A stretch of 64,000 bases of DNA. Source: Sinorhizobium sp. 8-89. Its GTDB lineage: Bacteria > Pseudomonadota > Alphaproteobacteria > Rhizobiales > Rhizobiaceae. The DNA lies in the NCBI RefSeq assembly GCF_030124325.1, contig NZ_JASKLR010000008.1, positions 62,001 to 126,000 of the forward strand. The letters are read 5' to 3'. Made by a program: the position numbers and the translations under genes. Shown here piece after piece: positions 9,920 to 19,330 of the stretch; the stretch's first letter is position 1; every line of letters starts with the position of its first letter. The notes below the pieces were generated by a model. The model was not told where the DNA came from, searched no databases, and saw only the letters and a program-made list of their open reading frames with translations.

Positions 9920-9934
9920 AAAAGGAGATGTGCC

Positions 9935-11194
9935 ATGTCTTCTGAAAGCTCGACCCAGCACACTTTCGGCGTACATTCCGAGGTCGGCCAGTTACGCAAG
10001 GTCATGGTCTGCGCGCCGGGACGTGCTCATCAACGGCTCACGCCGAGCAATTGTGACGCCCTCCTGTTTGACGACGTCCTCTGGGTCGACAACGCCCGGC
10101 GCGATCATTTCGATTTCATGACCAAGATGCGAGACCGCGGCGTCGAGGTTGTCGAGATGCACAACCTGCTGGCCCAGACCGTGGCGATTCCCGAGGCCAG
10201 GAAGTGGATCCTCGACAACCAGGTCGTGCCTAACCAGGTCGGGCTTGAGCTCGTAGACGAGATCCGCAGCTACCTCGAAGGGCTGCCTGACCGTGAGCTC
10301 GCGGAGACGCTGATAGGCGGGTTGTCGACCCATGAATTTCCCGAAAGTCTTGGCGGCGAAATGTTGGAGCTGATCAGGGACGCCGCTGGCGTGGCAGAGT
10401 ATCTCCTGCCCCCGCTGCCCAACACGCTCTTTACGCGTGATACCACCTGCTGGATTTACGGCGGGGTGACGCTCAACCCGCTTTATTGGCCGGCGCGCCA
10501 CGAGGAGACCATCCTCGCCACCGCCATCTACAAGTTCCACCCGGATTTCGCCGGCAAGGTCAATGTCTGGTGGGGTGACCCGACCATGGACTGGGGTCTC
10601 GCCACGCTTGAGGGCGGCGACGTCATGCCGATCGGAAAAGGCAACGTGTTGATCGGCATGAGCGAGCGAACGTCGCGGCAGGCAATCAGCCAGCTCGCCG
10701 CAACCCTGTTCGAAAAGGGCGCTGCGCAGCGCGTGATCGTCGCCGCAATGCCAAAATTACGTGCGGCCATGCACCTAGACACGGTCTTCACCTTCGCCGA
10801 CCGCGACTGCGTGCTTATGTACCCCGACATTGTCAACGAAATCGAGGCATTCTCCTACAGACCCGGTGAGAAGCCGGGCTCCCTCACGCTCCACAAGGAT
10901 CGTGGCTCGTTTGTCGAAACGGTGCGGGATGCCCTAGGCCTCAAGGAAATGCGCGTGGTCGAGACCGGCGGGAACGCCTATGTGCGCGAACGCACGCAAT
11001 GGGATAGCGGCGCAAATCTCGTCTGCCTTTCGCCCGGCGTGGTGCTGGCCTACGACCGGAACACCTACACCAATACGCTTCTACGCAAAGCGGGCGTTGA
11101 AGTGATCACCATCACGGGCGCCGAACTCGGTCGCGGACGCGGCGGTGGCCATTGCATGACCTGTCCAATTACTCGTGATGCGGTGGACTATTGA
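9935..11194 (+). CDS. arcA: arginine deiminase
   Basis: A 419-residue arginine deiminase, converting L-arginine to L-citrulline and ammonia in the cytoplasm. The family hallmarks are present: FTRDTT with the substrate-binding Asp (about residue 169), EGGDVMPIG with the catalytic Glu (about 227), MHLDTVFTF with the catalytic His and Asp (about 279-281), and the C-terminal GGGHCMTCP with the nucleophilic Cys (about 407). The length is normal for the family. It follows an arcD paralogue, but neither ornithine carbamoyltransferase (arcB) nor carbamate kinase (arcC) is nearby. The local role may therefore be ammonia production for acid resistance or citrulline production rather than a complete ATP-forming pathway, unless arcBC lie elsewhere. 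Confidence 0.96.
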   Translation: MSSESSTQHTFGVHSEVGQLRKVMVCAPGRAHQRLTPSNCDALLFDDVLWVDNARRDHFDFMTKMRDRGVEVVEMHNLLAQTVAIPEARKWILDNQVVPNQVGLELVDEIRSYLEGLPDRELAETLIGGLSTHEFPESLGGEMLELIRDAAGVAEYLLPPLPNTLFTRDTTCWIYGGVTLNPLYWPARHEETILATAIYKFHPDFAGKVNVWWGDPTMDWGLATLEGGDVMPIGKGNVLIGMSERTSRQAISQLAATLFEKGAAQRVIVAAMPKLRAAMHLDTVFTFADRDCVLMYPDIVNEIEAFSYRPGEKPGSLTLHKDRGSFVETVRDALGLKEMRVVETGGNAYVRERTQWDSGANLVCLSPGVVLAYDRNTYTNTLLRKAGVEVITITGAELGRGRGGGHCMTCPITRDAVDY

Positions 11195-11303
11195 CCAAGA
11201 TCGGCGGTTCCTGGCCCGGAGCGACTGTAGCCCTGCCCTAAATCGCCTGATCTCTAAGCCCGACCTTGCAGAGACTGGCCGCTCTCACAAAAGGAGAAAT
11301 GCC

Positions 11304-11594
11304 ATGGCCCCAAGGACAATACTCCCTCTTACGCTTGCGGCCGTGGCCGCGATTGCCGGTGGGTGCGCCACCGAACAGAACCAACGCGGCCTGGGCGGAG
11401 CTCTGATAGGCGCTGGAACAGGCGCGGTGGCGGGCCAGTTGATTGGAGGGAACACAACGAGCACCGTCGCCGGTGCGGCTGGCGGAGCCCTGGTCGGGGC
11501 CGCGGTCGGGACTGCAACGACCCCGTCTTACAACCGTGGCAACTGCAGATACAGACAGCCGGACGGCACAATCATTATCGCAAGGTGCCGATAA
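11304..11594 (+). CDS. glycine-zipper outer-membrane lipoprotein (SlyB/17-kDa-antigen-like)
   Basis: A 96-residue exported lipoprotein. A short signal peptide ends in AAIAGGC, with the likely lipidated Cys at residue 21. Then comes a glycine-zipper repeat region (GGALIGAGTGAVAGQLIGG and GGALVGAAVGTAT) typical of membrane-inserting helices in the 17-kDa antigen/SlyB group, and a short C-terminal tail with two Cys residues. An AAAGGAGAAAT site fixes the ATG at 11304; the frame is open further upstream but overlaps the intergenic leader. It begins a run of small envelope genes after arcA and is probably a cell-envelope stress component. Confidence 0.75.
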   Translation: MAPRTILPLTLAAVAAIAGGCATEQNQRGLGGALIGAGTGAVAGQLIGGNTTSTVAGAAGGALVGAAVGTATTPSYNRGNCRYRQPDGTIIIARCR

Positions 11595-11733
11595 AGCCGA
11601 CCGCCTGGCGCTCGCCGCAACCTCATGCCCGGAAGGCGGTGAGTGCCTGCGCGGATCGTCACAGTTGGGCTTTCAGGGTGCGCTCAACGTGACGCATCGA
11701 GAACTTCGCAACTCAAGTAAATGGGAGTTAGTC

Positions 11734-12228
11734 ATGTCCAGCCTGATTGCCATCATTTATCCCAGTGAAGACAAAGCCGAAGAAGTCCGAAAGCGCCTGA
11801 TTGAGCTGCAGAAAGAATACTTGCTCACCTTGGGCGACGCCGTGATCGCGACAAAGACTGACGCGGGCAAGGTCAAGTTGAATCAACTGATGAACCTAAC
11901 TGCGGCTGGTGCCGCTTCAGGAAGCTTCTGGGGATTGCTCGTCGGTGTGCTGTTCCTCAACCCGCTGATCGGGGTGGCCGTAGGTGCGGCGTCCGGAGCA
12001 ATCGGCGGCGCGCTGAGCGATGTGGGCATCAACGACGACTTCATGAAGGAACTTGCCAGGGGCCTTCAGCCCGGCAATGCGGCGCTGTTCGTGCTGGTGA
12101 AGGAGATGACTGAGGACAAGGTTCTGAAGGATATATCGCCGTTTGGCGGCACCATCCTGAGAACCTCTCTGGATGAAAGCAAGGAGCAACTACTGCGGGA
12201 CGCCTTGCAGAAAGCGAGCGCTGCTTAG
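11734..12228 (+). CDS. DUF1269 membrane protein
   Basis: A 164-residue protein beginning MSSLIAIIYPSEDKAEEVRK. The N-terminal alpha/beta part (about 1-55) is followed by a Gly/Ala-rich hydrophobic hairpin (about 58-95) and a second alpha/beta part ending in a Lys/Asp-rich helix, as in DUF1269 proteins. Biochemical function of that family is not known to me; members often sit among stress genes. The ATG at 11734 follows GGGAG at a suitable distance, while the larger open frame upstream is not similar in composition. Its neighbours are the glycine-zipper lipoprotein and HdeD-like protein. Confidence 0.75.
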   Translation: MSSLIAIIYPSEDKAEEVRKRLIELQKEYLLTLGDAVIATKTDAGKVKLNQLMNLTAAGAASGSFWGLLVGVLFLNPLIGVAVGAASGAIGGALSDVGINDDFMKELARGLQPGNAALFVLVKEMTEDKVLKDISPFGGTILRTSLDESKEQLLRDALQKASAA

Positions 12229-12264
12229 ACGCCATTCGCGCCAACAGAACCGGACGCGCAGAAA

Positions 12265-12474
12265 TTGGATGCTCACATGGCAAGATACGGCGAAAACTTC
12301 AACCTGATGAAAATGAAGCTAATCGGCTTCGGGAGTATCATTGTTGGTTTCCTCGTCGCGGCGTCCGGCTACCGATATGGCTCGTTTGGAATCGGATTGG
12401 CAGGAATAGTCCTTGTGCTCATCGGCATAGCTTTCATCGTGGGCCACGTCCTTCGCCGAAATGAACGGCGATAG
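12265..12474 (+). CDS. small two-helix membrane protein
   Basis: A 69-residue ORF with two hydrophobic segments (about residues 18-35 and 43-60) and a basic tail RRNERR. No family is recognised. Other in-frame ATG codons at 12277 and 12307 are possible starts and none has a clear ribosome site, so the N-terminus is uncertain. Its position between two membrane-stress genes on the same strand makes it plausible. Confidence 0.5.
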   Translation: MDAHMARYGENFNLMKMKLIGFGSIIVGFLVAASGYRYGSFGIGLAGIVLVLIGIAFIVGHVLRRNERR

Positions 12475-12629
12475 TGCGGATTCCCCGCCGGACTGCAGGC
12501 GCAAGGTCCGCACAGACGTCTGTTCGCCCGCGGATCGATGCGTCTGCGCCGGTGAAGATTCTTGCCGACGATCGCGCCGCTTCTCGGAGCATAGTAGTGG
12601 GAACGAGCAGCCGGAGTGACGAGGAAGCC

Positions 12630-13268
12630 ATGGCATCTTACGACACCATACCGGTCACTGCAGGTGGCGACCCGAGCGGCCCCCCGCCTTCGGTTCGGGT
12701 GGTGCTTGGCGGCGTCATGCTTCTGGCGGGACTGGTCGTCCTGACCGATGTGGCGTTTGCATCAGTCGTTACTCCGGCCTTCGTCGGAACCGCTGCCATC
12801 TTGGTGGGCGTATTCGAAATCGTATATGCCTTCTGGGCGAGACGATGGGGTGGCCTGTCATGGCAAACGCTGCTCGGATTTTTATATATCGCCCTGGGCT
12901 TGATGCTCACCGACGTCGCCGGCTCGAGCGTGATGGAGGTCCTCACGAACATTGTGGCCCGCTCTCTGCGCACACAAGAGCTGTTGCAAACCTACACGGT
13001 CGGCCTGCTGTTCATCCTCTCGGGCGTCGTCAGAATCTTGCTCAGTATTAGCCACTGGCGTGAGGCAGGATGGCCCATGATGCTGTCGGGAGCCTTCGGC
13101 GCCGCCGCGGGACTTGTCGTCCTGGCCGAGTTCCCGAGGATGAGTCTTTGGCTCCTTGCGCTCTTGCTGGGGATCGATTTCCTGGCGCATGGCGTGGCTT
13201 GGCTGAGATTTGCATTTTTCCCCCGGCCGGACAAAGGTGGAAACAATCCGGCATCGCCACCCGCCTGA
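12630..13268 (+). CDS. HdeD-like (DUF308) membrane protein
   Basis: A 212-residue protein with about six membrane helices arranged as repeated two-helix units, with phrases such as VVLGGVMLLAGLVVL and FVGTAAILVGVFEIVYAFW typical of the HdeD/DUF308 family. HdeD of E. coli is an acid-resistance membrane protein. That is notable beside arginine deiminase, which also counters acid, although the role here is inferred. The ATG at 12630 follows GAGGAAGCC; 52 further codons upstream are open but lack family character. It is convergent with the AI-2E family gene. Confidence 0.75.
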   Translation: MASYDTIPVTAGGDPSGPPPSVRVVLGGVMLLAGLVVLTDVAFASVVTPAFVGTAAILVGVFEIVYAFWARRWGGLSWQTLLGFLYIALGLMLTDVAGSSVMEVLTNIVARSLRTQELLQTYTVGLLFILSGVVRILLSISHWREAGWPMMLSGAFGAAAGLVVLAEFPRMSLWLLALLLGIDFLAHGVAWLRFAFFPRPDKGGNNPASPPA

Positions 13269-13340
13269 CTGCCGGGACGGCATCGGCGCTATCGTGATCG
13301 CTTGACCCACATAGCCGCGATGGCCGAGATGACGACCGCA

Positions 13341-14399
13341 TTATCCGCTGGGCGTAGAGGCGACCTGATCGGCCGCCATCTCCAAACCGAACAATTCCGA
13401 AAGCCACTGGCTGGACGGATGCTGGTTGCAGAAAGTCAGCAACGCGATCGTTATCGGCACGCCGATGAAGGCGCCGAAGATCCCCCAGAGATACCCCCAT
13501 AAGAAAACGGAAAACAGGACCATGACAGGAGACATTGACAGCGCGCTGCCTGAGACTCGTGGCTCGATATAACTGCTCACAACGAACTGAATGAGGTTCA
13601 AGCCCGTAAAGACAATCAAGACGGTCTCCACAGTCCCGAACTGGATAAGAGCGAAGAGCGTCGGGAACAAGGTGGCCAGAAGCGGCCCAAGAAAGGGGAT
13701 GTAGTTGAGGGCGAACGCAATGAAGCCCCATTCCTCGGCGAGAGACAGCCCGACAGCGCGGGTGAAAATCCAAACCAGAAGCCCGGTGACGACACTCATC
13801 ACCGTCCTGATCATCATGTAGCGGCGAATCTTCATAGCGGTTTGTTGGCTGCCACGAAGAAACAATGTACTGGCCGTCCGGTTTCGCAATGCCCCGATCC
13901 TGCGCCCGAAAGCCTCCACCTCCATCAGCCCGAGCAGGACATAGACGAGCGCGATCAGCCAGAAACTGAAGGTGCTGTTAAGCCGGCCGCTTACGGCCTG
14001 TACAGTACGCAAGACCCAGCCAACGCCGAAGTTTTCCGACCAAAGCACGCCAGCCGCTACGCCGTGTTCCTCGAGCCAGAGGCGAACCTGGTCATAGAGC
14101 TGCTGAAAACGCGCAGCATCCGCGATGATCCACCGGCCGACGTGCCCGAATGCCCAGGCTATGAGCCAGCCGAATGCGACGATGGCGAGCACGACCAAGA
14201 GGAAGCTGATGACGAGCGCCAAATAGCGAGGGAGCATAGCCTGCAAGCGGCACTGCGTCGGCCACACAAGCGCGATGATAAATAGCGCAAAAGCTACCGG
14301 AGCAAATATCGAACTTGCCATCGAGAGCATCGCGAGGAGGAGCAGAGTCGCGATCAAAATTTGGGTAATGTAGATTATCTTGATTCTTGCGGCGGGCAT
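13341..14399 (-). CDS. AI-2E family (PerM/DUF20) transporter
   Basis: A 352-residue membrane protein with seven to eight helices and the C-terminal hallmark region NYIPFLGPLLAT followed by GSALSMSPVMVLFSVFLWG and GAFIGVPI, which defines the AI-2E/PerM exporter family. Characterised members export autoinducer-2 or act as Na+/H+ antiporters, so the substrate is unknown here. The ATG at 14399 with AGAGGTAGGTGC upstream was preferred to one 14 codons earlier. It is monocistronic and convergent with the HdeD-like gene. Confidence 0.8.
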   Translation of the reverse strand: MPAARIKIIYITQILIATLLLLAMLSMASSIFAPVAFALFIIALVWPTQCRLQAMLPRYLALVISFLLVVLAIVAFGWLIAWAFGHVGRWIIADAARFQQLYDQVRLWLEEHGVAAGVLWSENFGVGWVLRTVQAVSGRLNSTFSFWLIALVYVLLGLMEVEAFGRRIGALRNRTASTLFLRGSQQTAMKIRRYMMIRTVMSVVTGLLVWIFTRAVGLSLAEEWGFIAFALNYIPFLGPLLATLFPTLFALIQFGTVETVLIVFTGLNLIQFVVSSYIEPRVSGSALSMSPVMVLFSVFLWGYLWGIFGAFIGVPITIALLTFCNQHPSSQWLSELFGLEMAADQVASTPSG

Positions 14400-14484
14400 G
14401 CACCTACCTCTCAGACGATCTCCGCAGTTCATCAGTAGCATGCGCCGACAGCAATCTTCGGTGGGGCCATCAGGCCGTCGTTGC

Positions 14485-15789
14485 TCACTGGGTGAGTGTG
14501 TTTTTGTAGATCATGCCGTCCTTCATGATGATTTTGAAGCTGTTGGCAGGATCGGCCACCAAGTCGATATTCTCCAGCGGATTGCCATCGACGAGCAGGA
14601 GGTCCGCGAGCGCGCCTTCTTCGACCACGCCGAGCTTACCCGGATAGGGGTTGCGCTTTCCCGACAGTGCCAACAGTTCGGCATTAGTTCCGGTCGCCAT
14701 GGCGAGCGCTTCGGCAGGGGTGTACCAACGCACGAGCGAGGCCAGAATTGCTCCCTGCTGCTTCGCCAGCGCACGGGAGAACAGAACATCCGTGCCCCAC
14801 GCCGTCTTGATCTTGTACTTCTTTGCCAGTTCGTATGTCCGGCCGATCCCCGGCCACACCTCTTCGGCCTTGGCGCGCTCGACCGAACCCTCCCGAAGGC
14901 CTGTCCTCATCAATTCGGGAAGCGGTTGCAAGCTCAGCCAAATATCCTTTTCGGCGATCAGCCTGGCGGTGGCCTCATCCATGAGGAAGCCGTGTTCGAT
15001 GCACTTCACACCGGCCGCGATAGCCATCCGGGTCGCATCCGAGGTGAAGGCGTGCGCGGCGACGTAGGTGCCCCAATTCTCGGCAATTTCAACGGCGGCG
15101 CGCAATTCTGGCTCGGTGAAGGTGGTGACGTCGAGCGGACTGAAGGGTGAAGAGACCCCTCCGCCTGCCGTCAGCTTGATCAGGACGGCCCCTTGCATGA
15201 ACTGCTCGCGGACACGCATACGCACCTCGTCGGGGCTGTCCACAACCATGGCACCCCCGATCGTCTCCATGGGGGTAAGCGGACCGCCGGTCCTCCGTGG
15301 CAGGTCAGTGAGCTGGCGGAAATCGCCATGCCCACTGGTCACTGTGATCATGGCACCGGACGGATAGATGCGCGGTCCGGGGATGATGCCCTGGTCTATC
15401 GCGCGCTTGAGGCCGAACGCCGGCCCGCCCACGTCGCGGACGGTAGTGAAGCCGCGCATCAGCGTATCCGTCGCCTCATCGCCGGCCAGGATACTGGCGA
15501 AGCTGACGTCGCCCATTGCCTCTGCCGGGGTGGAAGCAGCCAACATCGCATGCCAGTGCGCATCGATCAGGCCCGGCATCAGCGTTCGCCCGTTGCCGGC
15601 AATGCGCTCAGCGCCTTCGGCTTCGATGGGGCTTGTCGAAATCTCCGCGATCACATTGCCCTGGACCAGAACATTCGACGGGGCCGACAGAGCAGCACCT
15701 TTTCCGTCGAAGATGCGGACGTTTTCGAAAAGCACGTCCTCGGCGCTGGCGGTGGCGCAAAGCCCGAGCACGAGAGCCGCTGCAAGCAT
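14485..15789 (-). CDS. exported metal-dependent amidohydrolase (imidazolonepropionase-like)
   Basis: A 434-residue (from the ATG at 15789) amidohydrolase-superfamily hydrolase. It has the first metal motif in GLIDAHWH, then KLTAGGG with the bridging Lys, AAHAF with a metal His, IEHGFLMD with the next His, and AWGTDVLF with the catalytic Asp. This is the layout of the Xaa-Pro/imidazolone-type amidohydrolases found in secondary metabolism and prolidase-like groups. A short signal peptide (LAAALVLGLCATASA) predicts a periplasmic enzyme. The frame runs to 15927, and a TTG start a little upstream would give the signal peptide a basic N-region. Substrate unknown; it is a single gene. Confidence 0.8.
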   Translation of the reverse strand: MLAAALVLGLCATASAEDVLFENVRIFDGKGAALSAPSNVLVQGNVIAEISTSPIEAEGAERIAGNGRTLMPGLIDAHWHAMLAASTPAEAMGDVSFASILAGDEATDTLMRGFTTVRDVGGPAFGLKRAIDQGIIPGPRIYPSGAMITVTSGHGDFRQLTDLPRRTGGPLTPMETIGGAMVVDSPDEVRMRVREQFMQGAVLIKLTAGGGVSSPFSPLDVTTFTEPELRAAVEIAENWGTYVAAHAFTSDATRMAIAAGVKCIEHGFLMDEATARLIAEKDIWLSLQPLPELMRTGLREGSVERAKAEEVWPGIGRTYELAKKYKIKTAWGTDVLFSRALAKQQGAILASLVRWYTPAEALAMATGTNAELLALSGKRNPYPGKLGVVEEGALADLLLVDGNPLENIDLVADPANSFKIIMKDGMIYKNTLTQ

Positions 15790-16620
15790 TTCTCTGCCAG
15801 AGCGAAGCAAAGTGAAAAGGGGACGCGCAAGAAAGAACAACGCTGCGGCGCGAGGCACCGCATGCACTACAGCGTTGCAATGCGTCAACTGCTGCGATCC
15901 AGGGGATTTTTGACACATGACGATCATCCCGCTTCAGGAGGAGAGGTGGTCACGCCGCAAGGACAAGTTGTAGCTTATACGGCACAGACGTCAAGAAGCG
16001 TTTCAGACTGGTCTCTTTCGTAGTGCAGGGGTCGAGATCTTGGCACGCCAGATCGCCGAAGATGGGGCAACCTCGCTTCGCCGTCTCACTCATTGCCGAC
16101 ACCAGACACCGCCATAGTGTCCACTTAGCCCTTGGCAGACCACTATCCCACCCCAGGACAGGGACGGGAGGCGGCCGTCAAGAACGCTTACCGTCTATCG
16201 CAGACGATACGAGGACCGGACCCATCCACGAGCACTATTGTTTACCTTTTCCAGATCAGAGGACGTCGTACGTGGTGAGTTGATGGGAGACGGTTTCAAA
16301 GCCGCGCAGCGATTGCAAACACTATGTTGCTTGCCTCTCTGGCGTCGTTCATGACCGGATCGCGCCACCTCGAATGCGTGGGCACCCAGGCCGACGAAGC
16401 GACGTAGCCACCGCTTCCAGTCGATACATTATGCGATCCTTTGAGCACGGAACGAGAACATTCCTTGCTGTGGGCCTCGTGGCCGTGGCTGCTCTCGACC
16501 AATTGTGTTCTCTAATGGGCCAAGGGCAGCGGCTCCGTTATGAGCGTATCGACGCATTCGGGTGCCTGCGTCTCTACGTCCTTCATTGTTTCAATAAACC
16601 AGCGAAATGATCTGACGTAG
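15790..16620. other. gene-poor stretch holding a repeat element
   Basis: Several short frames exist but none has a good ribosome site or family character. The only recognisable structure is the second copy of the CATTATGCGA element at 16415-16452. A 78-codon frame starting at 16374 runs across that element and is judged non-coding. Confidence 0.4.
16415..16452. repeat. copy 2 of the three-copy CATTATGCGA element
   Basis: The core CGATACATTATGCGA at 16422-16436 is identical over 15 bases to copy 1 at 1064-1078. It is flanked by TTCC (16415-16418) and GGAA (16449-16452) in inverted orientation, a shorter version of the pair seen in copy 1. Confidence 0.5.
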
Positions 16621-17418
16621 TCAATGGCTGTGGATCGCCACCAAGTCAGCATAAGCCGTTGGATTGCTGGCTAGCACTGGGTGGCCGTTAAACAATGCTT
16701 CGCGCTCTGTCGGAAAGGACAGATAGTCGCCACCGGCCTCCTTGACGAGGCAGTAACCAGCCATGCAGTCCCAAGCGTGCATGTGTGGCTCGTAATAGCC
16801 GACTAGGCGTCCAGCCGCGACATAGGCGAGCATCAGCGCTCCGGAGCCATTGCGGATAAAGTTGCCGCCCATGCCGAGAAGGGCGGCGATGATCTGACCC
16901 ACCCGCTCCGGCTCGACATAGGTGTTGCAGCCGATGCCGGTCATACCGTTCTGGATCGTACGAGACGGATCGAGGTTCAATTTTATCCCATTGAGACTCG
17001 CACCCTTGCCAGCGGCCGAGGCATAGAGTTCTCCATCGCAGGGCACATGGATCACGCCGACCACCGGCACGCCGCCATGCAGCACGGCGATCGACACGCA
17101 CCACGTCGACATGCCATTGATGAACGGCGCGGTACCGTCGATCGGGTCCACGAGCCAAGTATAGCCCGAGGCGTCCGCCACGTAGCCAAATTCCTCGCCG
17201 AGGAACCCGTCGTCCGGAAGTTCGGCGGCGACGCGCTCCCGAATCAGCGCCTCGACATTACGGTCGGCGATCGAGACAACATCCTGCAGATCGCGCTTGG
17301 TCTCGATCACCAGGGTGTCGCGCTTGTTAAAGTAGTCGAGCGCGAGCGCCCCCGCCTCCTCGGCAACTGATTTCGCTAGGGCAAAACGCCGATCGAGACC
17401 CTCTTCATGCATGCTCAT
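16621..17418 (-). CDS. inositol-monophosphatase family phosphatase
   Basis: A 265-residue Mg-dependent phosphatase of the inositol monophosphatase (IMPase/SuhB/HisN) family. All three signature elements are visible: GEEFG with the metal Glu (about 75-76), WLVDPIDGT with the two metal Asp residues (91 and 94), and HAWDCMAG with the third Asp (217). The family hydrolyses inositol-1-phosphate, histidinol phosphate or related monoesters. The ATG at 17418 follows AAGGAAAAGCC. It is the last gene of the leftward unit with a sulfatase and a glycerophosphodiesterase, so a role in removing phosphate from the product of phosphodiester cleavage is likely. Confidence 0.9.
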   Translation of the reverse strand: MSMHEEGLDRRFALAKSVAEEAGALALDYFNKRDTLVIETKRDLQDVVSIADRNVEALIRERVAAELPDDGFLGEEFGYVADASGYTWLVDPIDGTAPFINGMSTWCVSIAVLHGGVPVVGVIHVPCDGELYASAAGKGASLNGIKLNLDPSRTIQNGMTGIGCNTYVEPERVGQIIAALLGMGGNFIRNGSGALMLAYVAAGRLVGYYEPHMHAWDCMAGYCLVKEAGGDYLSFPTEREALFNGHPVLASNPTAYADLVAIHSH

Positions 17419-17499
17419 GGCTTTTCCTTTTCATAATGAGAGAAGATACGTCGCGATCGGCGTAACGCTTCGGCACACTCTTTCGGAACGGCAACTCAC

Positions 17500-19014
17500 T
17501 TAGCTTTCAATAGCAATACGGGTGTAAGCTTCCGGCGGAGCATCGTTGGCGCGCATGAGATCCTGCAGGAGGCGCGTCATCGCTTGCTCGATATCCGGCA
17601 AGGAAAGGGGCGTATTCTGCCCTGGATCGTCAGCGAGATCATAGAGCCGGCTTTCACTTTCAAGGAGCGCGCCGGGACCGTAGTTGTCGAACATTGGCGA
17701 CCGGTCGATCACCGGTATCTTGAGTATCGGCGCTCCCTTGGTGAAGGGCATCGGATGCGCAAGCGAGGCTCCGGCGAGTTCCTCAGGCGTGAACGGCTCC
17801 CAGATATGCGTTGGCATCAGTGTATATTGGTAAAGCTCCTGCGACCTAGGGTCGGGCGGAAAGCGGTGATAGGTATAGCGTCCGTCGGTCACATTGATCG
17901 CGCCGCCGAAATAGCCGAACAGTGCACCATGCCGCAGCTTGCGATCGGCGTCGAGCAGCGGCAGGAGCGAATGCCCCTGCATCTCGTCAGCGGCCGGCAC
18001 GTCGAACAGATCGAGGAACGTCGGCGCGAGATCGATGGTCTGGGTCAGAGCCGACCGCCGGACGCCGGCGCCTGCCGGCCGGCGCGGATCGTGCACGAAG
18101 AGCGGAATGTGGACGATCTCCTCGTACATGTTCATGCGGTTTTTCGCCCAGAAATCGTGCTCGCCGAGAAGAAAGCCGTGATCGGTGGTGACGACGAGCG
18201 CGGTGTCGCGCCAAAGGTCGTGCGCATCGAAATAATTAAGAAGCTGGCCGATGAGGAAATCACAAAGCGCGATGAGGGCGTAGTAGTTGGCGCGCAGTTC
18301 CTCGCACTCTTCCGGCAGCTCGTCGACGCGGCCGTAGCGCGGCCAGTCGCGAACCGGACCGTTCCAGCCCGTCCTGAATCCTTCGCGAAACCGCTCGGGC
18401 GCGGTGAAGGGTTCATGCGGGTCGAACGTCTCGATCTGCAGGAACCAGTTGTCTGCCTTTCGGTTCCGCTCGAGGAACTCCAGTCCCGCGGCGAAGCAGC
18501 GCACCGACGGGAACTCGCTCTCTTCTTTGATGAACTCGCGGTTTACGATGTTGCGCCGAAACTTGTCGCGTGCCGACTGGCTGAATTGCCGCTCATGATA
18601 CATCTGGCGCAGGCGTTCCCATGGTGGCTGTACCATGGCCCTCCACGGATCGCCCTCCTGCCCGCGGATGAAGTCGTAGCTGTCATACCGGGTGTGATAG
18701 GTGGCGCCGCCGTCCTCGAAATAATGGAAGTGGTCGGTGACGAGATGACTGTAGCAGCCAGTCTGGCGCAGGAGCTCGGGAAAAGAATTGTCGAACGGCT
18801 CAAGCGGGCCCCAGCTCCTGTGGAGAAAGCTGAGCCGTCCGGTTTGCAAGTCGCGGCGTGCCGGCATGCAGGGCAGGCTACCGACATAGTGGCGCTCGAG
18901 CGTTGCGGCGCGCCCAGCCAGGCGGGCGAAATTGGGCGTCGGCACCCGCTTTCCCCCGTACGGGGCAAGCACGTGGCGGTTGAGCGAGTCAAAGAGTACG
19001 AAGACGGTCCTCAT
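17500..19014 (-). CDS. formylglycine-type sulfatase or phosphodiesterase
   Basis: A 504-residue alkaline-phosphatase-superfamily hydrolase. The sulfatase motif Cys-Met-Pro-Ala-Arg at residues 49-53 is the CxPxR sequence in which Cys is converted to the catalytic formylglycine. Metal ligands are expected from FDSLNR (Asp 9) and from TTDHGFLLGEHDFWAKN. There is no signal peptide, so it is cytoplasmic, like the phosphonate monoester hydrolase/phosphodiesterase branch found in rhizobia. It may therefore cleave a sulfate ester or a phosphodiester. It lies in a leftward unit with a glycerophosphodiesterase and an IMPase-like enzyme. A formylglycine-generating enzyme would be needed from elsewhere. 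Confidence 0.88.
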   Translation of the reverse strand: MRTVFVLFDSLNRHVLAPYGGKRVPTPNFARLAGRAATLERHYVGSLPCMPARRDLQTGRLSFLHRSWGPLEPFDNSFPELLRQTGCYSHLVTDHFHYFEDGGATYHTRYDSYDFIRGQEGDPWRAMVQPPWERLRQMYHERQFSQSARDKFRRNIVNREFIKEESEFPSVRCFAAGLEFLERNRKADNWFLQIETFDPHEPFTAPERFREGFRTGWNGPVRDWPRYGRVDELPEECEELRANYYALIALCDFLIGQLLNYFDAHDLWRDTALVVTTDHGFLLGEHDFWAKNRMNMYEEIVHIPLFVHDPRRPAGAGVRRSALTQTIDLAPTFLDLFDVPAADEMQGHSLLPLLDADRKLRHGALFGYFGGAINVTDGRYTYHRFPPDPRSQELYQYTLMPTHIWEPFTPEELAGASLAHPMPFTKGAPILKIPVIDRSPMFDNYGPGALLESESRLYDLADDPGQNTPLSLPDIEQAMTRLLQDLMRANDAPPEAYTRIAIES

Positions 19015-19330
19015 CCTAGTTTCGGCTGTTCCTCATTCAGAGCTGCCGAATGCGCAGCCTGTCGTTCAGCGTGTCGCCCAGTCCCGCTGCAGCAAGTGCC
19101 TCGCTGCTTCGAAATTGTTTGTCGAACCGCGCCCCATACGTACATGTGACGCTCCCTTGGCCGTCGCCGTGCCGGCCACCGGATAGCAGCAAAATCCAGT
19201 ACGCACGCGACCGTTAGCGCCACCCCGTATTGTCGGCGAAAAGAAGTCGGCCGCAACTGAATTGTAGACAATCCCGGGTGCCCGTTCGCCACCCGCAGGC
19301 GATCAACGAGACCCGTCGGCTGTGGTCGGC
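19015..19330. other. 316-base gap between phosphodiesterase and sulfatase genes
   Basis: A 107-codon frame spans this gap on the minus strand, but its Arg/Pro-rich composition and lack of any family resemblance suggest it is not a gene. The gap could hold an extra promoter for the sulfatase. Confidence 0.3.

Noticed and set aside
16374..16610. A 78-codon frame that contains repeat copy 2
   Set aside because: The start region is the repeat itself and the rest is not protein-like; no ribosome site.
17584..19149. A 521-codon plus-strand frame opposite the sulfatase
   Set aside because: The minus strand carries the CxPxR sulfatase motif and metal sites; the plus-strand product has no recognised domain.
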